Below, in pieces: positions 6,835 through 15,331 of a DNA stretch of 31,268 bases. The stretch is taken from the NCBI GenBank assembly GCA_937915925.1, contig CALGGM010000148.1:1-31268 (forward strand), read 5' to 3'. The notes beneath the pieces were generated by a model. The model made no database searches. It was not told the origin of the DNA and saw nothing but the letters and a program-made list of their open reading frames with translations. The stretch comes from an uncultured Clostridia bacterium (GTDB lineage: Bacteria; Bacillota; Clostridia; Christensenellales; CAG-138). Numbering within the stretch: position 1 is the stretch's first letter; every line of letters starts with the position of its first letter. The position numbers were made by a program, and so were the translations under genes.

Positions 6835-7755
6835 ATGCGCATCGCATTCTTGGGAACCCCGGAGTTTGCGCTCCCCTCCCTTTCGGCGCTGATCGCACGC
6901 GGCGATACGCTCGCGGTCTTTACGCAGCCGGACCGTCCCGTCGGGCGCAAGGCGGTACTGACCCCGCCGCCGGTCAAGGTGCTCGCAGAGGCGCATGGGA
7001 TTCCGGTGTATCAGTTTGAAAAGATCCGCTCCTTGGAGGGACGCGCGGCGCTCGAAGCGTTCGCGCCCGATCTTTGCGTAACCGCGGCGTTCGGACAGTT
7101 TCTTTCCTCGAAGAACCTTGCGATCCCGAGGCTCGGCACGATCAACGTGCACGGCTCGCTGCTGCCGAAGTACCGCGGCGCGTCGCCGATCCAAAGCGCG
7201 ATCATCGCAGGCGAAGCGGTCACCGGCGTAACCACCATGATGACCGACATCGGCATGGACACCGGCGATATTCTGATGACGGCGGAAACGCCGATCGGCG
7301 AGAACGAAACGTACGGCGAGCTGTCCGAACGTCTTGCAGAGCTCGGCGCAGAGCTGCTTCTGAACACGCTCGATGCGCTCGAACGCGGCACGCTTGTGCG
7401 CACGCCGCAGGATCCTGATATGGCGACGGTCTGTCACATGCTTGCAAAGGAGGACGCGCACATCGATTTCACGCGTCCGAGAAAGGCGATCCACGATCTC
7501 GTGCGTGGCACGAACCCCTGGCCCTGCGCATTTGCGTCGCTTGACGGACAGGCATTGAAGATTTTTGAAACGCGCATGACGGACGCTTTCTTTTCCGACG
7601 CGCCCGGCACGCTCCGCGAACGTGATAAAAAGCTGTACCTTTGCTGTGTCGACGGCGCCTTGGAGATCGTTTCCCTGCAGGCAAGCGGCAAGAAGCGCAT
7701 GCCTGCGGGCGATTTCATCCGCGGCTGTCGGCTCGACGGAAAAACGCTATGCTGA
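6835..7755 (+). CDS. fmt: Methionyl-tRNA formyltransferase (306 aa)
   Basis: This enzyme transfers a formyl group from 10-formyltetrahydrofolate to initiator Met-tRNA. The N-terminal domain begins MRIAFLGTPEFALPSL. The catalytic signature INVHGSLLPKYRGASPIQ (the family Asn and His) is followed by MTDIGMDTGDIL with the catalytic Asp. The C-terminal OB-like domain starts around residue 205 (DFTRPRKAIHDLVRGTNPWP). Length is typical. An AAGGAG ribosome binding site overlaps the def stop codon, and the gene's 3' end overlaps rsmB by seven bases, so translation through def-fmt-rsmB is probably coupled. Confidence 0.97.
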   Translation: MRIAFLGTPEFALPSLSALIARGDTLAVFTQPDRPVGRKAVLTPPPVKVLAEAHGIPVYQFEKIRSLEGRAALEAFAPDLCVTAAFGQFLSSKNLAIPRLGTINVHGSLLPKYRGASPIQSAIIAGEAVTGVTTMMTDIGMDTGDILMTAETPIGENETYGELSERLAELGAELLLNTLDALERGTLVRTPQDPDMATVCHMLAKEDAHIDFTRPRKAIHDLVRGTNPWPCAFASLDGQALKIFETRMTDAFFSDAPGTLRERDKKLYLCCVDGALEIVSLQASGKKRMPAGDFIRGCRLDGKTLC

Positions 7756-8993
7756 GCGTGCGGCGCGCGGCGCTGAACACGCTGATCGCCGTTTTCGAGG
7801 ACGGCGCGTACACGAACCTTGCGCTGAAGGAAGCGGCGGACGCAGTGCAAAAGTCCGACGTTCCCTACCTCTATGCGCTCGTGAACGAAACGATCGCGAA
7901 AGCGTCGTATCTCGATTACGTTTTCTCGCACTACGCGAAGCGGCAAAAGCGCGCGGTGCGCAATCTGCTCCGGATGGCGGGCACGGAGCTGCTGTTTTTA
8001 GGCAAGCCCGCGCATGCCGTCATCCACGAAGCGGTGGACCTTTGCCGCGAGATCGGCAAGAAGGATTCGGCGGCGCTCGTGAACGCGCTTCTTCGGCGGC
8101 TCGACCGCGAGCGCGGCACGCTGCCTGCGCTTCCGAACGATCCCGTCGAGCGGCTTTCGGTGTATTACGGCGTACCGGCGTTTCTTGTGTCGGAATGGCT
8201 CGACGCCTACGGCGAAGCGGAAACGGAAGCGCTGCTCTCCCGTCCCCCGCTGAACACGGTCGTGCGCGCGCAGTACCCGTTTACGACCGCGGAATTACAG
8301 GCGGCGCTGCCCGTAGAAGCGGACGTTTGCAGGCTCGATCCGAACGGGCTGATGCTTCGTTCCGGCTTTGACCTCACGCACGAACCGCTTTTTACCGACG
8401 GCAGGCTCGCCGTGCAGGGCGAAGGCGCGATGCTGATTTGCCGCGCGTTGGGCGATGTAAAAGGGAAAACAATCCTCGACGCATGCGCCGCGCCGGGCGG
8501 AAAGACGGCATACCTTGCCTCCCTTTCCGAGAACACGGCGAAGCTCACCGCATGGGAGCTGCACCCGCACCGCAAGGCGCTGATCGAAGCGACGCTCGCC
8601 CGCCTGCATGTGAACGCGGCTGTCGAATGCCGCGACGCGACGGTCAACGATCCTGCGCTTTCGGAATCGTTCGACGCGGTGCTTCTGGACGTTCCTTGCA
8701 GCGGATTCGGACTGCTTCGGGAAAAGCCCGACGTGCGTCTCAACAAGACGGACGGGACGGTCGAAGCGCTTGTTCGAACGCAGGACGCGATCCTCTCCGC
8801 CTGCGCGCCGTATGTAAAGCCGCAGGGCGTGCTCGTCTACGCGACCTGCACGATCTCGAAGCGCGAGAACGGCGACCGCGTACAGGCGTTTTTATCGACG
8901 CATCCGATGTTTACGCTTTTAGAGGAACGGCAGCTTTTGCCAACCCGCGACGGAACGGACGGATTTTACTATGCAAAACTTATAAGGAGCTGA
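7749..8993 (+). CDS. rsmB: 16S rRNA (cytosine967-C5)-methyltransferase RsmB (414 aa)
   Basis: This SAM-dependent enzyme makes m5C967 in 16S rRNA. Residues 1-135 form a NusB-like RNA-binding helical domain (RRAALNTLIAVFEDGAYTN onward). The Rossmann methyltransferase domain follows, with the SAM loop DACAAPGGK at 244-252, motif IV DVPCSGFG with C317 and motif VI ATCTISKREN with the catalytic C367. I chose the ATG at 7749, which overlaps the fmt stop by seven bases; an upstream in-frame start at 7641 would add 36 residues of fmt-shadow sequence. At 414 residues it is slightly short of the usual 430-450. Confidence 0.96.
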   Translation: MLSVRRAALNTLIAVFEDGAYTNLALKEAADAVQKSDVPYLYALVNETIAKASYLDYVFSHYAKRQKRAVRNLLRMAGTELLFLGKPAHAVIHEAVDLCREIGKKDSAALVNALLRRLDRERGTLPALPNDPVERLSVYYGVPAFLVSEWLDAYGEAETEALLSRPPLNTVVRAQYPFTTAELQAALPVEADVCRLDPNGLMLRSGFDLTHEPLFTDGRLAVQGEGAMLICRALGDVKGKTILDACAAPGGKTAYLASLSENTAKLTAWELHPHRKALIEATLARLHVNAAVECRDATVNDPALSESFDAVLLDVPCSGFGLLREKPDVRLNKTDGTVEALVRTQDAILSACAPYVKPQGVLVYATCTISKRENGDRVQAFLSTHPMFTLLEERQLLPTRDGTDGFYYAKLIRS

Positions 8994-8997
8994 ACCG

Positions 8998-10041
8998 ATG
9001 TACTGGATGGACATGAACCCCGAAGAGATCGCCGACGCCGTCGGCGCTTTGGGCGTGCCGAACTTCCGGATCAGACAGGTTCAGGAATGGCTGATCCGCG
9101 GCGTGCGTCCGAAGGACATGACGAATCTTCCGAAAACGCTGCGCGAACAGCTCGACGCGATCCCGTTCGGCGGCGCGACGATCTATCAGAAGCGCGTATC
9201 GCCGAAGGACGGCACCGTGAAGTACCTCTTTGAGCTGGAGGACGGAAACCTCGTCGAGGGCGTTCTGATGCGCTATTCGTACGGGAACACGGTGTGCCTT
9301 TCCACGCAGGTCGGCTGCAACATGGGCTGTAAGTTCTGCGCTAGCACGTTGGAGGGCTGCGTGCGCTCGCTGCGCCCCGGCGAGATGCTTTCGTTCCTTG
9401 CCGAGATCGAGCGCGATGAACCGCAGGTCGACGGCAAGAAGCGCACGGTGACGAACATCGTGCTGATGGGAAGCGGCGAACCTTTGGACAATTACGACAA
9501 CGTCGTGACGTTTTTAAAGCGCGTAACAAGCGAGCAGGGACCGAACATTTCCGCGCGAAACATTTCGCTCTCCACCTGCGGGATTGTGCCGAAGATCTAC
9601 CGTCTGATTGAGGACGCGCCGCACGTGACGCTGTCGATCTCGCTGCACGCGCATTCTGACGAGACGCGCTCCGAGCTGATGCCGATCAATCGCGCGTACC
9701 CGATCGAACAGCTTCTGGAAGCGGCGAAGGCGTACGTGGACCGCACGGGACGTCGCGTGGTGTTTGAATACGCGCTGATCGGCGGAAAGAACGATTCCGA
9801 GGCGGACGCGAACGCGCTCGCAAACCGGCTCAAAGGAATGCTGTGCCACGTCAACCTGATCCCCTTAAACCCCGTCAAGGAGCGCGGGCTGGACGGCGTG
9901 ACGCGCGCATATGCGTATCAGTTTCAAAAATGGCTCAACGACCGCCGCATCTCGGCGACGGTCCGACGCGAAATGGGCGCGGACATCGAAGGCGCATGCG
10001 GTCAATTAAGAAGGAGGGTTCTCAATGAAATTCGCGGGTAA
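8998..10041 (+). CDS. rlmN: 23S rRNA (adenine2503-C2)-methyltransferase RlmN (347 aa)
   Basis: This radical SAM enzyme methylates A2503 of 23S rRNA and, in several bacteria, A37 of some tRNAs. The iron-sulfur motif is CNMGCKFC with C107, C111 and C114. The C-terminal resolving Cys is C334 in EGACGQL. MGSGEPLDNYDNV and SISLHAHSDETRSELMPIN are typical family segments. An AAGGAGC ribosome binding site overlaps the rsmB stop. In-frame ATGs at 9007 and 9013 are alternatives. Its end overlaps the PP2C gene by 17 bases. Standard for this operon in Clostridia. Confidence 0.97.
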   Translation: MYWMDMNPEEIADAVGALGVPNFRIRQVQEWLIRGVRPKDMTNLPKTLREQLDAIPFGGATIYQKRVSPKDGTVKYLFELEDGNLVEGVLMRYSYGNTVCLSTQVGCNMGCKFCASTLEGCVRSLRPGEMLSFLAEIERDEPQVDGKKRTVTNIVLMGSGEPLDNYDNVVTFLKRVTSEQGPNISARNISLSTCGIVPKIYRLIEDAPHVTLSISLHAHSDETRSELMPINRAYPIEQLLEAAKAYVDRTGRRVVFEYALIGGKNDSEADANALANRLKGMLCHVNLIPLNPVKERGLDGVTRAYAYQFQKWLNDRRISATVRREMGADIEGACGQLRRRVLNEIRG

Positions 10042-10747
10042 AACGGAAACGGGTCTTCGTCCGCAGAACGAAGACAACTTCCTGCTTCTGCACACGGACA
10101 CGGTTGACGCCGTCGCCGTTTCGGACGGCATGGGCGGTCATCGCGCGGGCGAGGTCGCAAGTCGGCTCGCCGTGGAGACGCTGGAATCGCTCCTGAACGC
10201 CGACGGCATGGAGCCGGAAGCCCTGCTGACCACCGCGTTTTCGGAAGCGAACCGTGTCGTGCATCTGCGTGCGTCCGAGAACGACGACATGTTCGGCATG
10301 GGCTGTACGCTCGTTGCCGCGATTTTAAAGCCCGACCGCTTTGTCGCCGCCAACATCGGCGATTCGCGGCTGTATCATTTCGACGGCAAAGCGCTTACGA
10401 GGATCACGCACGACCACTCGTTCGTTGCGGAGCTCGTGCGCCGCGGCGCGATCACCGAGGAGGAAGCGAAGACGCATCCGCGCCGCAACCTCATCACCCG
10501 CGCGGTCGGCACCGAGGGGCGCGTGAAGTCCGACGTCTTCTCCTGCGAGTGGAAGCCGGGCGATCTGCTTCTGCTCTGCTCCGACGGGCTTTGCGGCGTG
10601 CTTGACGACGCCGAAACGGAAGGCTATTTACGTAACTGCGGCGATCTCGACGCGACCTGCGACGCGCTGATCAAACGCGCGCTTGAGGCGGGCAGCCGCG
10701 ACAACATCACGGTCGTGCTCGCGCAAAACGACGGAGGTATTGCATGA
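10025..10747 (+). CDS. prpC: PP2C-family Ser/Thr protein phosphatase (240 aa)
   Basis: This metal-dependent phosphatase reverses phosphorylation by the adjacent kinase. PPM/PP2C motifs occur in order: ETGLRPQNEDN near the N-terminus, DGMGGHRAGE with metal-ligand D34 and G35, GDSRLY near 115, TRAVGTE near 160, LLCSDGL near 180 and RDNITVVL near 228. The length is standard for bacterial stand-alone enzymes. AAGGAGGG precedes the start, inside rlmN. The end overlaps prkC by four bases (ATGA), the usual coupling of phosphatase and kinase in Bacillota. Confidence 0.96.
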   Translation: MKFAGKTETGLRPQNEDNFLLLHTDTVDAVAVSDGMGGHRAGEVASRLAVETLESLLNADGMEPEALLTTAFSEANRVVHLRASENDDMFGMGCTLVAAILKPDRFVAANIGDSRLYHFDGKALTRITHDHSFVAELVRRGAITEEEAKTHPRRNLITRAVGTEGRVKSDVFSCEWKPGDLLLLCSDGLCGVLDDAETEGYLRNCGDLDATCDALIKRALEAGSRDNITVVLAQNDGGIA

Positions 10748-12561
10748 TCGGCACGATTCTCGATCGAAAATACCGGATCACCGAGCTCGTGGGCAGCGGC
10801 GGCATGGCGCAGGTGTACAAGGCGATCAACATGAGCAATCGCCGCACCGTCGCCGTGAAGGTGCTGAAGGATGAATATAAGGACGACGCGGAGTTTCTGC
10901 GCCGCTTCTCGCGCGAGGCGAACGCGATCCTGACGCTCTCGCACGAGAACATCGTGCGCGCGTACGGCGCGGGCACGCACAACGGCATGCCCTACCTCGT
11001 CATGGAATACGTCGAGGGGCGCACGCTGAAGGATCTGATCGCGAAAAACGGCGCTCTGCCCGTGCGTACCGCGATCGGTATCACCTGTCAGATCCTCGAC
11101 GCGCTCAGCGCGGCGCACGCGCACGGCATCATTCACCGCGACGTCAAGCCGCAGAACGTGATCGTGACCGACAAGGGACGCGTGAAGCTCGCGGACTTCG
11201 GCATCGCGCGCGAGGCGAAGGCGTCGACCGTGACCTTCTCCGGACAGAAGGTTCTCGGCTCCGTGCATTACATTTCCCCCGAACAGGCGAAGGGCACGAT
11301 CGCGACCGAGCAGAGCGACCTGTATTCGGTCGGCGTCTGCCTCTATGAAATGCTGACCGGCACGGTCCCGTTCGATTCGGATTCGACGGTCACCGTCGCA
11401 TTGATGCATCTGCAGGATAAGCCGGTCGCGCCGAAAGACCTGGTTCCGGACCTTCCGAACGCGCTGAACGACATCGTATTGAAGGCGCTCGAAAAGACTG
11501 TCGAGAACCGCTATCAGACCGCGCGCGCCATGCGAGCCGATCTCGTGCGCTCGCTGTCCGATCCGAACGGGACGTTTGTCAACGAGCCCGAGGACAAAAA
11601 GCAAAAGAACAACCGCCGTCCCTCGGTGTACGTGCTGATCGCCATGTGCGTGTTCCTGCCGATCCTGCTGATCGGCGTGTTCGTGCTGATCTATGCGACC
11701 TCCTGCGCGCCCGACGTCCCCGTCATTCCCGAGGAGAGCGACGAGGAGATCGTTGTTCCGATCGAGAGCATTCCGCAGCCGACCGCGACGCCTGCGCCCG
11801 TTCCGGAGAATCTTCCGGACCGTGCGGTGCCGAACCTTGTGAGCTACGGCTTCGACGACGCGCTGCATACGCTCTATTTTGAATACGGATTTTCCAACCT
11901 GACAGTGGAGTTTACCGATCAGGCGCCGGAAGGAACGGCGAACAACAGTGTCATCTCGATCGTCGCGACCGACGGTGAGACCGAGGCGCGCTTCGACGTG
12001 CGTCCCGCAAGCACCGGCCTGTTCCCCGTCGAGCCGATCGTCACGACCGAGGAGCCCGAAGCGCCTACCGAGGAGCCGACGCCGGAGGCGGGCGACGGAT
12101 CCGACACGGTCCTCGTGGAAACGCCCGTCGTGCCGGAGGAGGAAACCGTTCCGATCTCCAACGGGACGAGCACGGCGTACACGGTCGAGGAGATCAACGT
12201 GACCCCGACGCCGGGACCGAGTGAAGCGCCGTCGATCTCAAGCGCGCTGTTCTCCCCTGCCGCTCCGATCCGGCTTGTCGTGTACCGGAAATCGCTCGGC
12301 TCCTACAAGGCGGACATTTCCTTTACGCTGACGCTGGATGAAGGTCAGCCGGTCAACCTCGTCGAGATCGGCTATGAGACGACCAACTTTGAGGACGTGC
12401 CGTTCCGCGTGATCCTGCACTCGCACACGCGGCAGAACGAGCAGTCCGAATTCAGCGAGACCGCGACGGTCTACGGCTACGAGCCCGTGACCCGTACGCT
12501 GTACCTGTATGTCAACGGCGAAGTCCGCTCCGCACCGCAGGCGGTGACGTTTACGAAATGA
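10744..12561 (+). CDS. prkC: Membrane Ser/Thr protein kinase PrkC-like (605 aa)
   Basis: Residues 1-270 form the cytoplasmic kinase domain, with Gly loop GSGGMAQVYKA, ATP-binding K39, catalytic HRD (D133), DFG (D151) and SPEQAKG. A transmembrane helix spans roughly 297-320. Outside the membrane there is only one divergent PASTA-like unit (about 362-418, starting VPNLVSYGFDDALHTLYF). A Pro/Thr/Glu-rich linker follows (about 430-500), then an unrecognised C-terminal domain of about 100 residues. Typical PrkC proteins carry three or more PASTA units, so the sensor part is unusual. It overlaps prpC and rsgA by four bases each. Cell-wall sensing is the family role; the ligand here is open. Confidence 0.94.
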   Translation: MIGTILDRKYRITELVGSGGMAQVYKAINMSNRRTVAVKVLKDEYKDDAEFLRRFSREANAILTLSHENIVRAYGAGTHNGMPYLVMEYVEGRTLKDLIAKNGALPVRTAIGITCQILDALSAAHAHGIIHRDVKPQNVIVTDKGRVKLADFGIAREAKASTVTFSGQKVLGSVHYISPEQAKGTIATEQSDLYSVGVCLYEMLTGTVPFDSDSTVTVALMHLQDKPVAPKDLVPDLPNALNDIVLKALEKTVENRYQTARAMRADLVRSLSDPNGTFVNEPEDKKQKNNRRPSVYVLIAMCVFLPILLIGVFVLIYATSCAPDVPVIPEESDEEIVVPIESIPQPTATPAPVPENLPDRAVPNLVSYGFDDALHTLYFEYGFSNLTVEFTDQAPEGTANNSVISIVATDGETEARFDVRPASTGLFPVEPIVTTEEPEAPTEEPTPEAGDGSDTVLVETPVVPEEETVPISNGTSTAYTVEEINVTPTPGPSEAPSISSALFSPAAPIRLVVYRKSLGSYKADISFTLTLDEGQPVNLVEIGYETTNFEDVPFRVILHSHTRQNEQSEFSETATVYGYEPVTRTLYLYVNGEVRSAPQAVTFTK

Positions 12562-13433
12562 TGGAACAGGGGATCTTATTGAAGGGCGTCGGCAGCTTTT
12601 ACGAGGTGCTGACCGAATCCGGGGAGCGCGTGACCTCAAAGGCAAAGGGCGCGTTCCGCCGCGAAGGGCTCGTTCCCACCGTCGGCGACCGCGTCGTGAT
12701 CGAACGGAATCCGCAAGGCTACGCAAAGTTATGTGAGATCCTTCCACGCAAGAATCTTCTGGTCCGTCCGGCGGTCGCGAACGTCGATCAGCTGTTGATC
12801 GTGGTGTCCGCATCGGTGCCGGAGCCGGATTGGCTGCTTTTGGATCGGTTGATCATCTCCGCAAAGCGGATGCGCATCGATCCCGTTCCGGTGCTCAACA
12901 AGATCGACACGGCGGACGCGTCCGCGCTCGAACAGTTCCGTACCGAGTATCAGGCGTTCGATACGCTCGAGGTCAGCGCCGAAACACACGAGGGCATTGC
13001 GGCGTTATCCGTGCGGCTTCGCGGCAGGGTCACCTGCTTTGCCGGACAATCTGCCGTCGGGAAATCGTCGCTATTAAACGCGCTGTTTCCTGACCTGAAC
13101 CTTGAGACCGGCGAGCTTTCGAGAAAGACCGAGCGCGGCAGGCACACCACGCGGCACGCCGAGCTGTGGCCGTTTGAAAACGGCGCCGTACTCGACACGC
13201 CGGGCTTTTCGATGTTCGAAACGGAATGCCTCGAACAAAATGAGCTCGACGCGTGCTATCCGGAGTTTCAAAACGCCGCGCCATGCCGCTTCCCCGGGTG
13301 CATGCATGTAAGCGAACCGGACTGCGGCGTCAAGCCGCTGCTGACCTTGGGCGAGCTCTCAAAGGGACGCTATGAACGATACAAAGAGATCGCATTGGAT
13401 TATCAAATGAGGAGGAAACACCGCTATGATTAA
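12558..13433 (+). CDS. rsgA: Ribosome small-subunit-dependent GTPase A (291 aa)
   Basis: This circularly permuted GTPase checks late 30S subunit maturation. An N-terminal OB-fold (residues 1-70) precedes the G domain. The order is permuted: VLNKID (G4) comes before the P-loop GQSAVGKSS at about 163-171, and DTPGF (G3) follows. A C-terminal zinc-binding region contains CRFPGCMH and EPDCGVK. Length is typical. The start ATG overlaps the prkC stop by four bases, and its own end overlaps rpe by eight bases. Confidence 0.97.
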   Translation: MMEQGILLKGVGSFYEVLTESGERVTSKAKGAFRREGLVPTVGDRVVIERNPQGYAKLCEILPRKNLLVRPAVANVDQLLIVVSASVPEPDWLLLDRLIISAKRMRIDPVPVLNKIDTADASALEQFRTEYQAFDTLEVSAETHEGIAALSVRLRGRVTCFAGQSAVGKSSLLNALFPDLNLETGELSRKTERGRHTTRHAELWPFENGAVLDTPGFSMFETECLEQNELDACYPEFQNAAPCRFPGCMHVSEPDCGVKPLLTLGELSKGRYERYKEIALDYQMRRKHRYD

Positions 13434-14076
13434 GATCGCGCCGTCGATCCTTTCCGCAGATTTTGCCGCCATGGGCGACGCCGTAAAGAAGCTCAAGGCG
13501 CAGGGCGCCGACTGGGTACACTTCGACGTGATGGACGGAAACTTCGTGCCGAACATCACCTTCGGTCCCGGCATGTGTCAGGCGATCCGACCGTATACCG
13601 ATCTTCCGATCGACGTGCATCTGATGGTCGAGCATCCGAGCGATTGGATCGAGCCGTTCAAAAAGGCGGGTGCGGACGTTCTGACGATCCATGCGGAGTC
13701 CTCGGAGCGCCATCTGCACCGCGCGCTGCAGGCGATCCACGCCGCGGGCATGCAGGCGGGCGTCGTGCTGAACCCCGCAACGCCGATTGAGGCGTGCGTG
13801 CATCTGCTGCCGGAGTGCGACCTCGTGCTGCTCATGAGCGTGAATCCAGGGTTCGGCGGTCAGTCGTTCATCCCGGAAACGCTCGTGAAGATCAAGAAGC
13901 TGCGCGAAGAGATCGATCGGCGTGGGCTTTCGACGCTCATCGAAATCGACGGCGGCGTGAACCCCGAGACCGCAAGGCTTTGCATCGAAGCCGGCGCAAA
14001 CGTGCTTGTCGCGGGCAGCGCGGTGTTCAAGGCTCCCGATCCCGCCGCGATGATCAAAGCGCTTCGCTGCGAATAA
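13426..14076 (+). CDS. rpe: Ribulose-phosphate 3-epimerase (216 aa)
   Basis: This TIM-barrel metalloenzyme interconverts ribulose 5-phosphate and xylulose 5-phosphate in the pentose phosphate pathway. Family segments are IKIAPSILSADFAAMG, WVHFDVMDGNFVPNITFGP (metal His/Asp), DVHLMVEHP, MSVNPGFGGQSF, and IDGGVNPETA followed by the phosphate-binding AGSAVF. Length is standard. The start lies inside the rsgA 3' end, preceded by AGGAGG. It appears to be the last gene of the operon. A thiamine pyrophosphokinase often follows rpe in related genomes but is absent here; a hairpin-dense non-coding element follows instead. Confidence 0.97.
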   Translation: MIKIAPSILSADFAAMGDAVKKLKAQGADWVHFDVMDGNFVPNITFGPGMCQAIRPYTDLPIDVHLMVEHPSDWIEPFKKAGADVLTIHAESSERHLHRALQAIHAAGMQAGVVLNPATPIEACVHLLPECDLVLLMSVNPGFGGQSFIPETLVKIKKLREEIDRRGLSTLIEIDGGVNPETARLCIEAGANVLVAGSAVFKAPDPAAMIKALRCE

Positions 14077-14089
14077 TCTCAAATGTAAA

Positions 14090-14361
14090 CGGCAAGGAGT
14101 TTCATCCTTGCCGCAGGCTGTCGCAAAAGGGGTCAGACCATTTGCGGCGAGATGATTCAAATGAATACTTGTCGGATGAAAGGGCGCAAGGGCGCCCTTT
14201 CTTTCTATTATTTCGCCGCAAACTATTCGCGTTTTCGCTCAGTCGCATACTTTAGTATAGCTCCGTCGCGAAAACGCGAATTCTGCCACCCTTATCAACA
14301 ACCTGCTCAGCGTGTCAAAAGGTTTTTTGACACGCTGCGGCAAGGAGTTTCATCCTTGCCG
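14090..14361. repeat. 272-bp hairpin-dense element bounded by a duplicated 24-base hairpin
   Basis: An identical 24-base hairpin sequence lies at 14090-14113 and 14338-14361 (arms CGGCAAGGA and TCCTTGCCG, loop GTTTCA). The bases just inside are also similar in inverted orientation: CCGCAGGCTGTCGCAAAA from the left, and CCGCAGCGTGTCAAAAAA read from the right on the minus strand. Between them are three further perfect hairpins: 14179-14200, 14225-14281 (14-bp arms) and 14309-14336 (12-bp arms). There is no convincing ORF. It looks like a small non-autonomous element or BIME-like repeat between the rpe operon and the next gene. Confidence 0.6.
14179..14207 (+). terminator. Rho-independent terminator after the def-rpe operon
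   Basis: AAAGGGCGC (14179-14187) pairs perfectly with GCGCCCTTT (14192-14200) around a four-base loop, followed by a T-rich tail. It lies about 100 bases after the rpe stop codon and is the best terminator candidate for the long plus-strand operon. Confidence 0.75.
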
Positions 14362-14367
14362 TTCTGT

Positions 14368-14880
14368 TTACTTGTCTTCCTTTTTCGGGAAGCGCACGCC
14401 CCAGATGCGATAGGGGTGCATCTTCCGTTTTTTCAGTTCCCCGATGTAGACGTCAAGCTTCAGCGGGAACGGCTTCTGATACTCGTTATAGAGCGTATAC
14501 GTGCCGTCTCCCCTGCCGATGCCCGCGACATAGTGCGCGCCGAAAAAGTGCCAATACAGCACGATGACCGCGTCGTAGAGCGGCGTGCTTGCCGCGTCCC
14601 TGATGCGGATGCGCTCCACCTCGAATTGCTTTTTTCTGAGGTTCTTTGCGATCGTGGAGGGACGCGTGCCCAAGAGCCCGAAGAGATTCGTCTTGATCGG
14701 CTTTCGCGCTTCATAGTACGGCTCGAAGCGCGTCTGATCGTTTGCGGCGCGCTCGACGTTGTACAGCGCGATCATGCCGCAGCCGTTCTTTGCGACCGTG
14801 CCGAGACGCCCGTATTTGCGGTCCCCGAAGCGCGGATCGGTCTGCGTATTCAAAAGCCCGAAATCCGTCTGACTGTCCAT
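14368..14880 (-). CDS. C39-like cysteine peptidase candidate (170 aa)
   Basis: I do not recognise a named family with certainty. The segment KNGCGMIALYN resembles the active-site Cys region of C39/papain-like folds, with C34 as candidate nucleophile. FFGAHYVAGIG supplies H116, and TLYNEYQK supplies N132 as a possible third residue. There is no signal peptide or membrane segment, so the protein is predicted to be cytoplasmic. I chose the ATG at 14880, with GGAGGTG about eight bases upstream, rather than the ORF limit at 14973. A good promoter is at 14964-14992. Its 3' end lies seven bases from the hairpin element. A bacteriocin-like, housekeeping or inactive role are all possible. Confidence 0.7.
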   Translation of the reverse strand: MDSQTDFGLLNTQTDPRFGDRKYGRLGTVAKNGCGMIALYNVERAANDQTRFEPYYEARKPIKTNLFGLLGTRPSTIAKNLRKKQFEVERIRIRDAASTPLYDAVIVLYWHFFGAHYVAGIGRGDGTYTLYNEYQKPFPLKLDVYIGELKKRKMHPYRIWGVRFPKKEDK

Positions 14881-14963
14881 GGCTGCACCTCCGTTCCCTA
14901 AAGAGTACGTCCGTATTTTCGCGATGCAAAAAACAGACGCCGAAAAGGGTATCCTCTGATTCC

Positions 14964-14992
14964 TTTTTAGCATCTGTTTTCTGTTTTGTCAA
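14964..14992 (-). promoter_or_regulatory. Promoter for the C39-like gene
   Basis: On the minus strand, a consensus TTGACA (14987-14992) and TAAAAA (14964-14969) are 17 bases apart. This lies just after the stop codon of the 110-residue ORF and about 84 bases before the ATG at 14880. Confidence 0.65.
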
Positions 14993-14998
14993 GCGTTT

Positions 14999-15331
14999 TT
15001 AATTGAAGTCGACGCGAACCGCGTTAAAGCTCTTGTCGGTCCAATAGCTGTAGCCCCACGGAGAGGACGAATACGTCGACGTCGGGTTGCAGACGTTGGT
15101 GAAGTTCTTGACCTTGGTGTAGTTGAACTCCTTCGCCACCGAAATAGCAAGCTCCTGCACCTCGGCAAGCTTCTTGATGTAGTTCTGCGCCACGCTGTTC
15201 AGGCTGTTGCTCTTGCCGTTGCGGTACTTCTTGGCTTCCTTATCCGCCGATGAATGCAAATCCTTCAGCTCGTCGACCGCGGTCTTGTACTTTTCAAACA
15301 GCTCGCGCTGTTCCTTGGTATACTTGCGCAT
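14999..15331 (-). CDS. Hypothetical charged helical protein overlapping the LCP gene (110 aa)
   Basis: The protein is not recognised. It begins MRKYTKEQRELFEKYKTAVD and is Lys/Glu-rich and probably helical up to residue 70. It then becomes Ser/Tyr/Trp-rich (TYSSSPWGYSYW) and ends in a beta-like VRVDFN. There is no signal peptide. Its ATG lies 38 bases inside the 3' end of the LCP gene, in a different frame, with only a weak GGTGA before it. Codon use is better in this frame than in the last codons of LCP. Two readings are possible: an overlapping small gene, or the true C-terminus of LCP detached by a one-base indel or a programmed frameshift. Confidence 0.6.
   Translation of the reverse strand: MRKYTKEQRELFEKYKTAVDELKDLHSSADKEAKKYRNGKSNSLNSVAQNYIKKLAEVQELAISVAKEFNYTKVKNFTNVCNPTSTYSSSPWGYSYWTDKSFNAVRVDFN

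Noticed and set aside
10624..11868. 414-codon minus-strand ORF
   Set aside because: Antisense to prkC, Arg/His-rich, no family resemblance.
14152..14901. 249-codon plus-strand ORF across the hairpin element
   Set aside because: It runs through several perfect hairpins and then antisense to the C39-like gene; no ribosome binding site.
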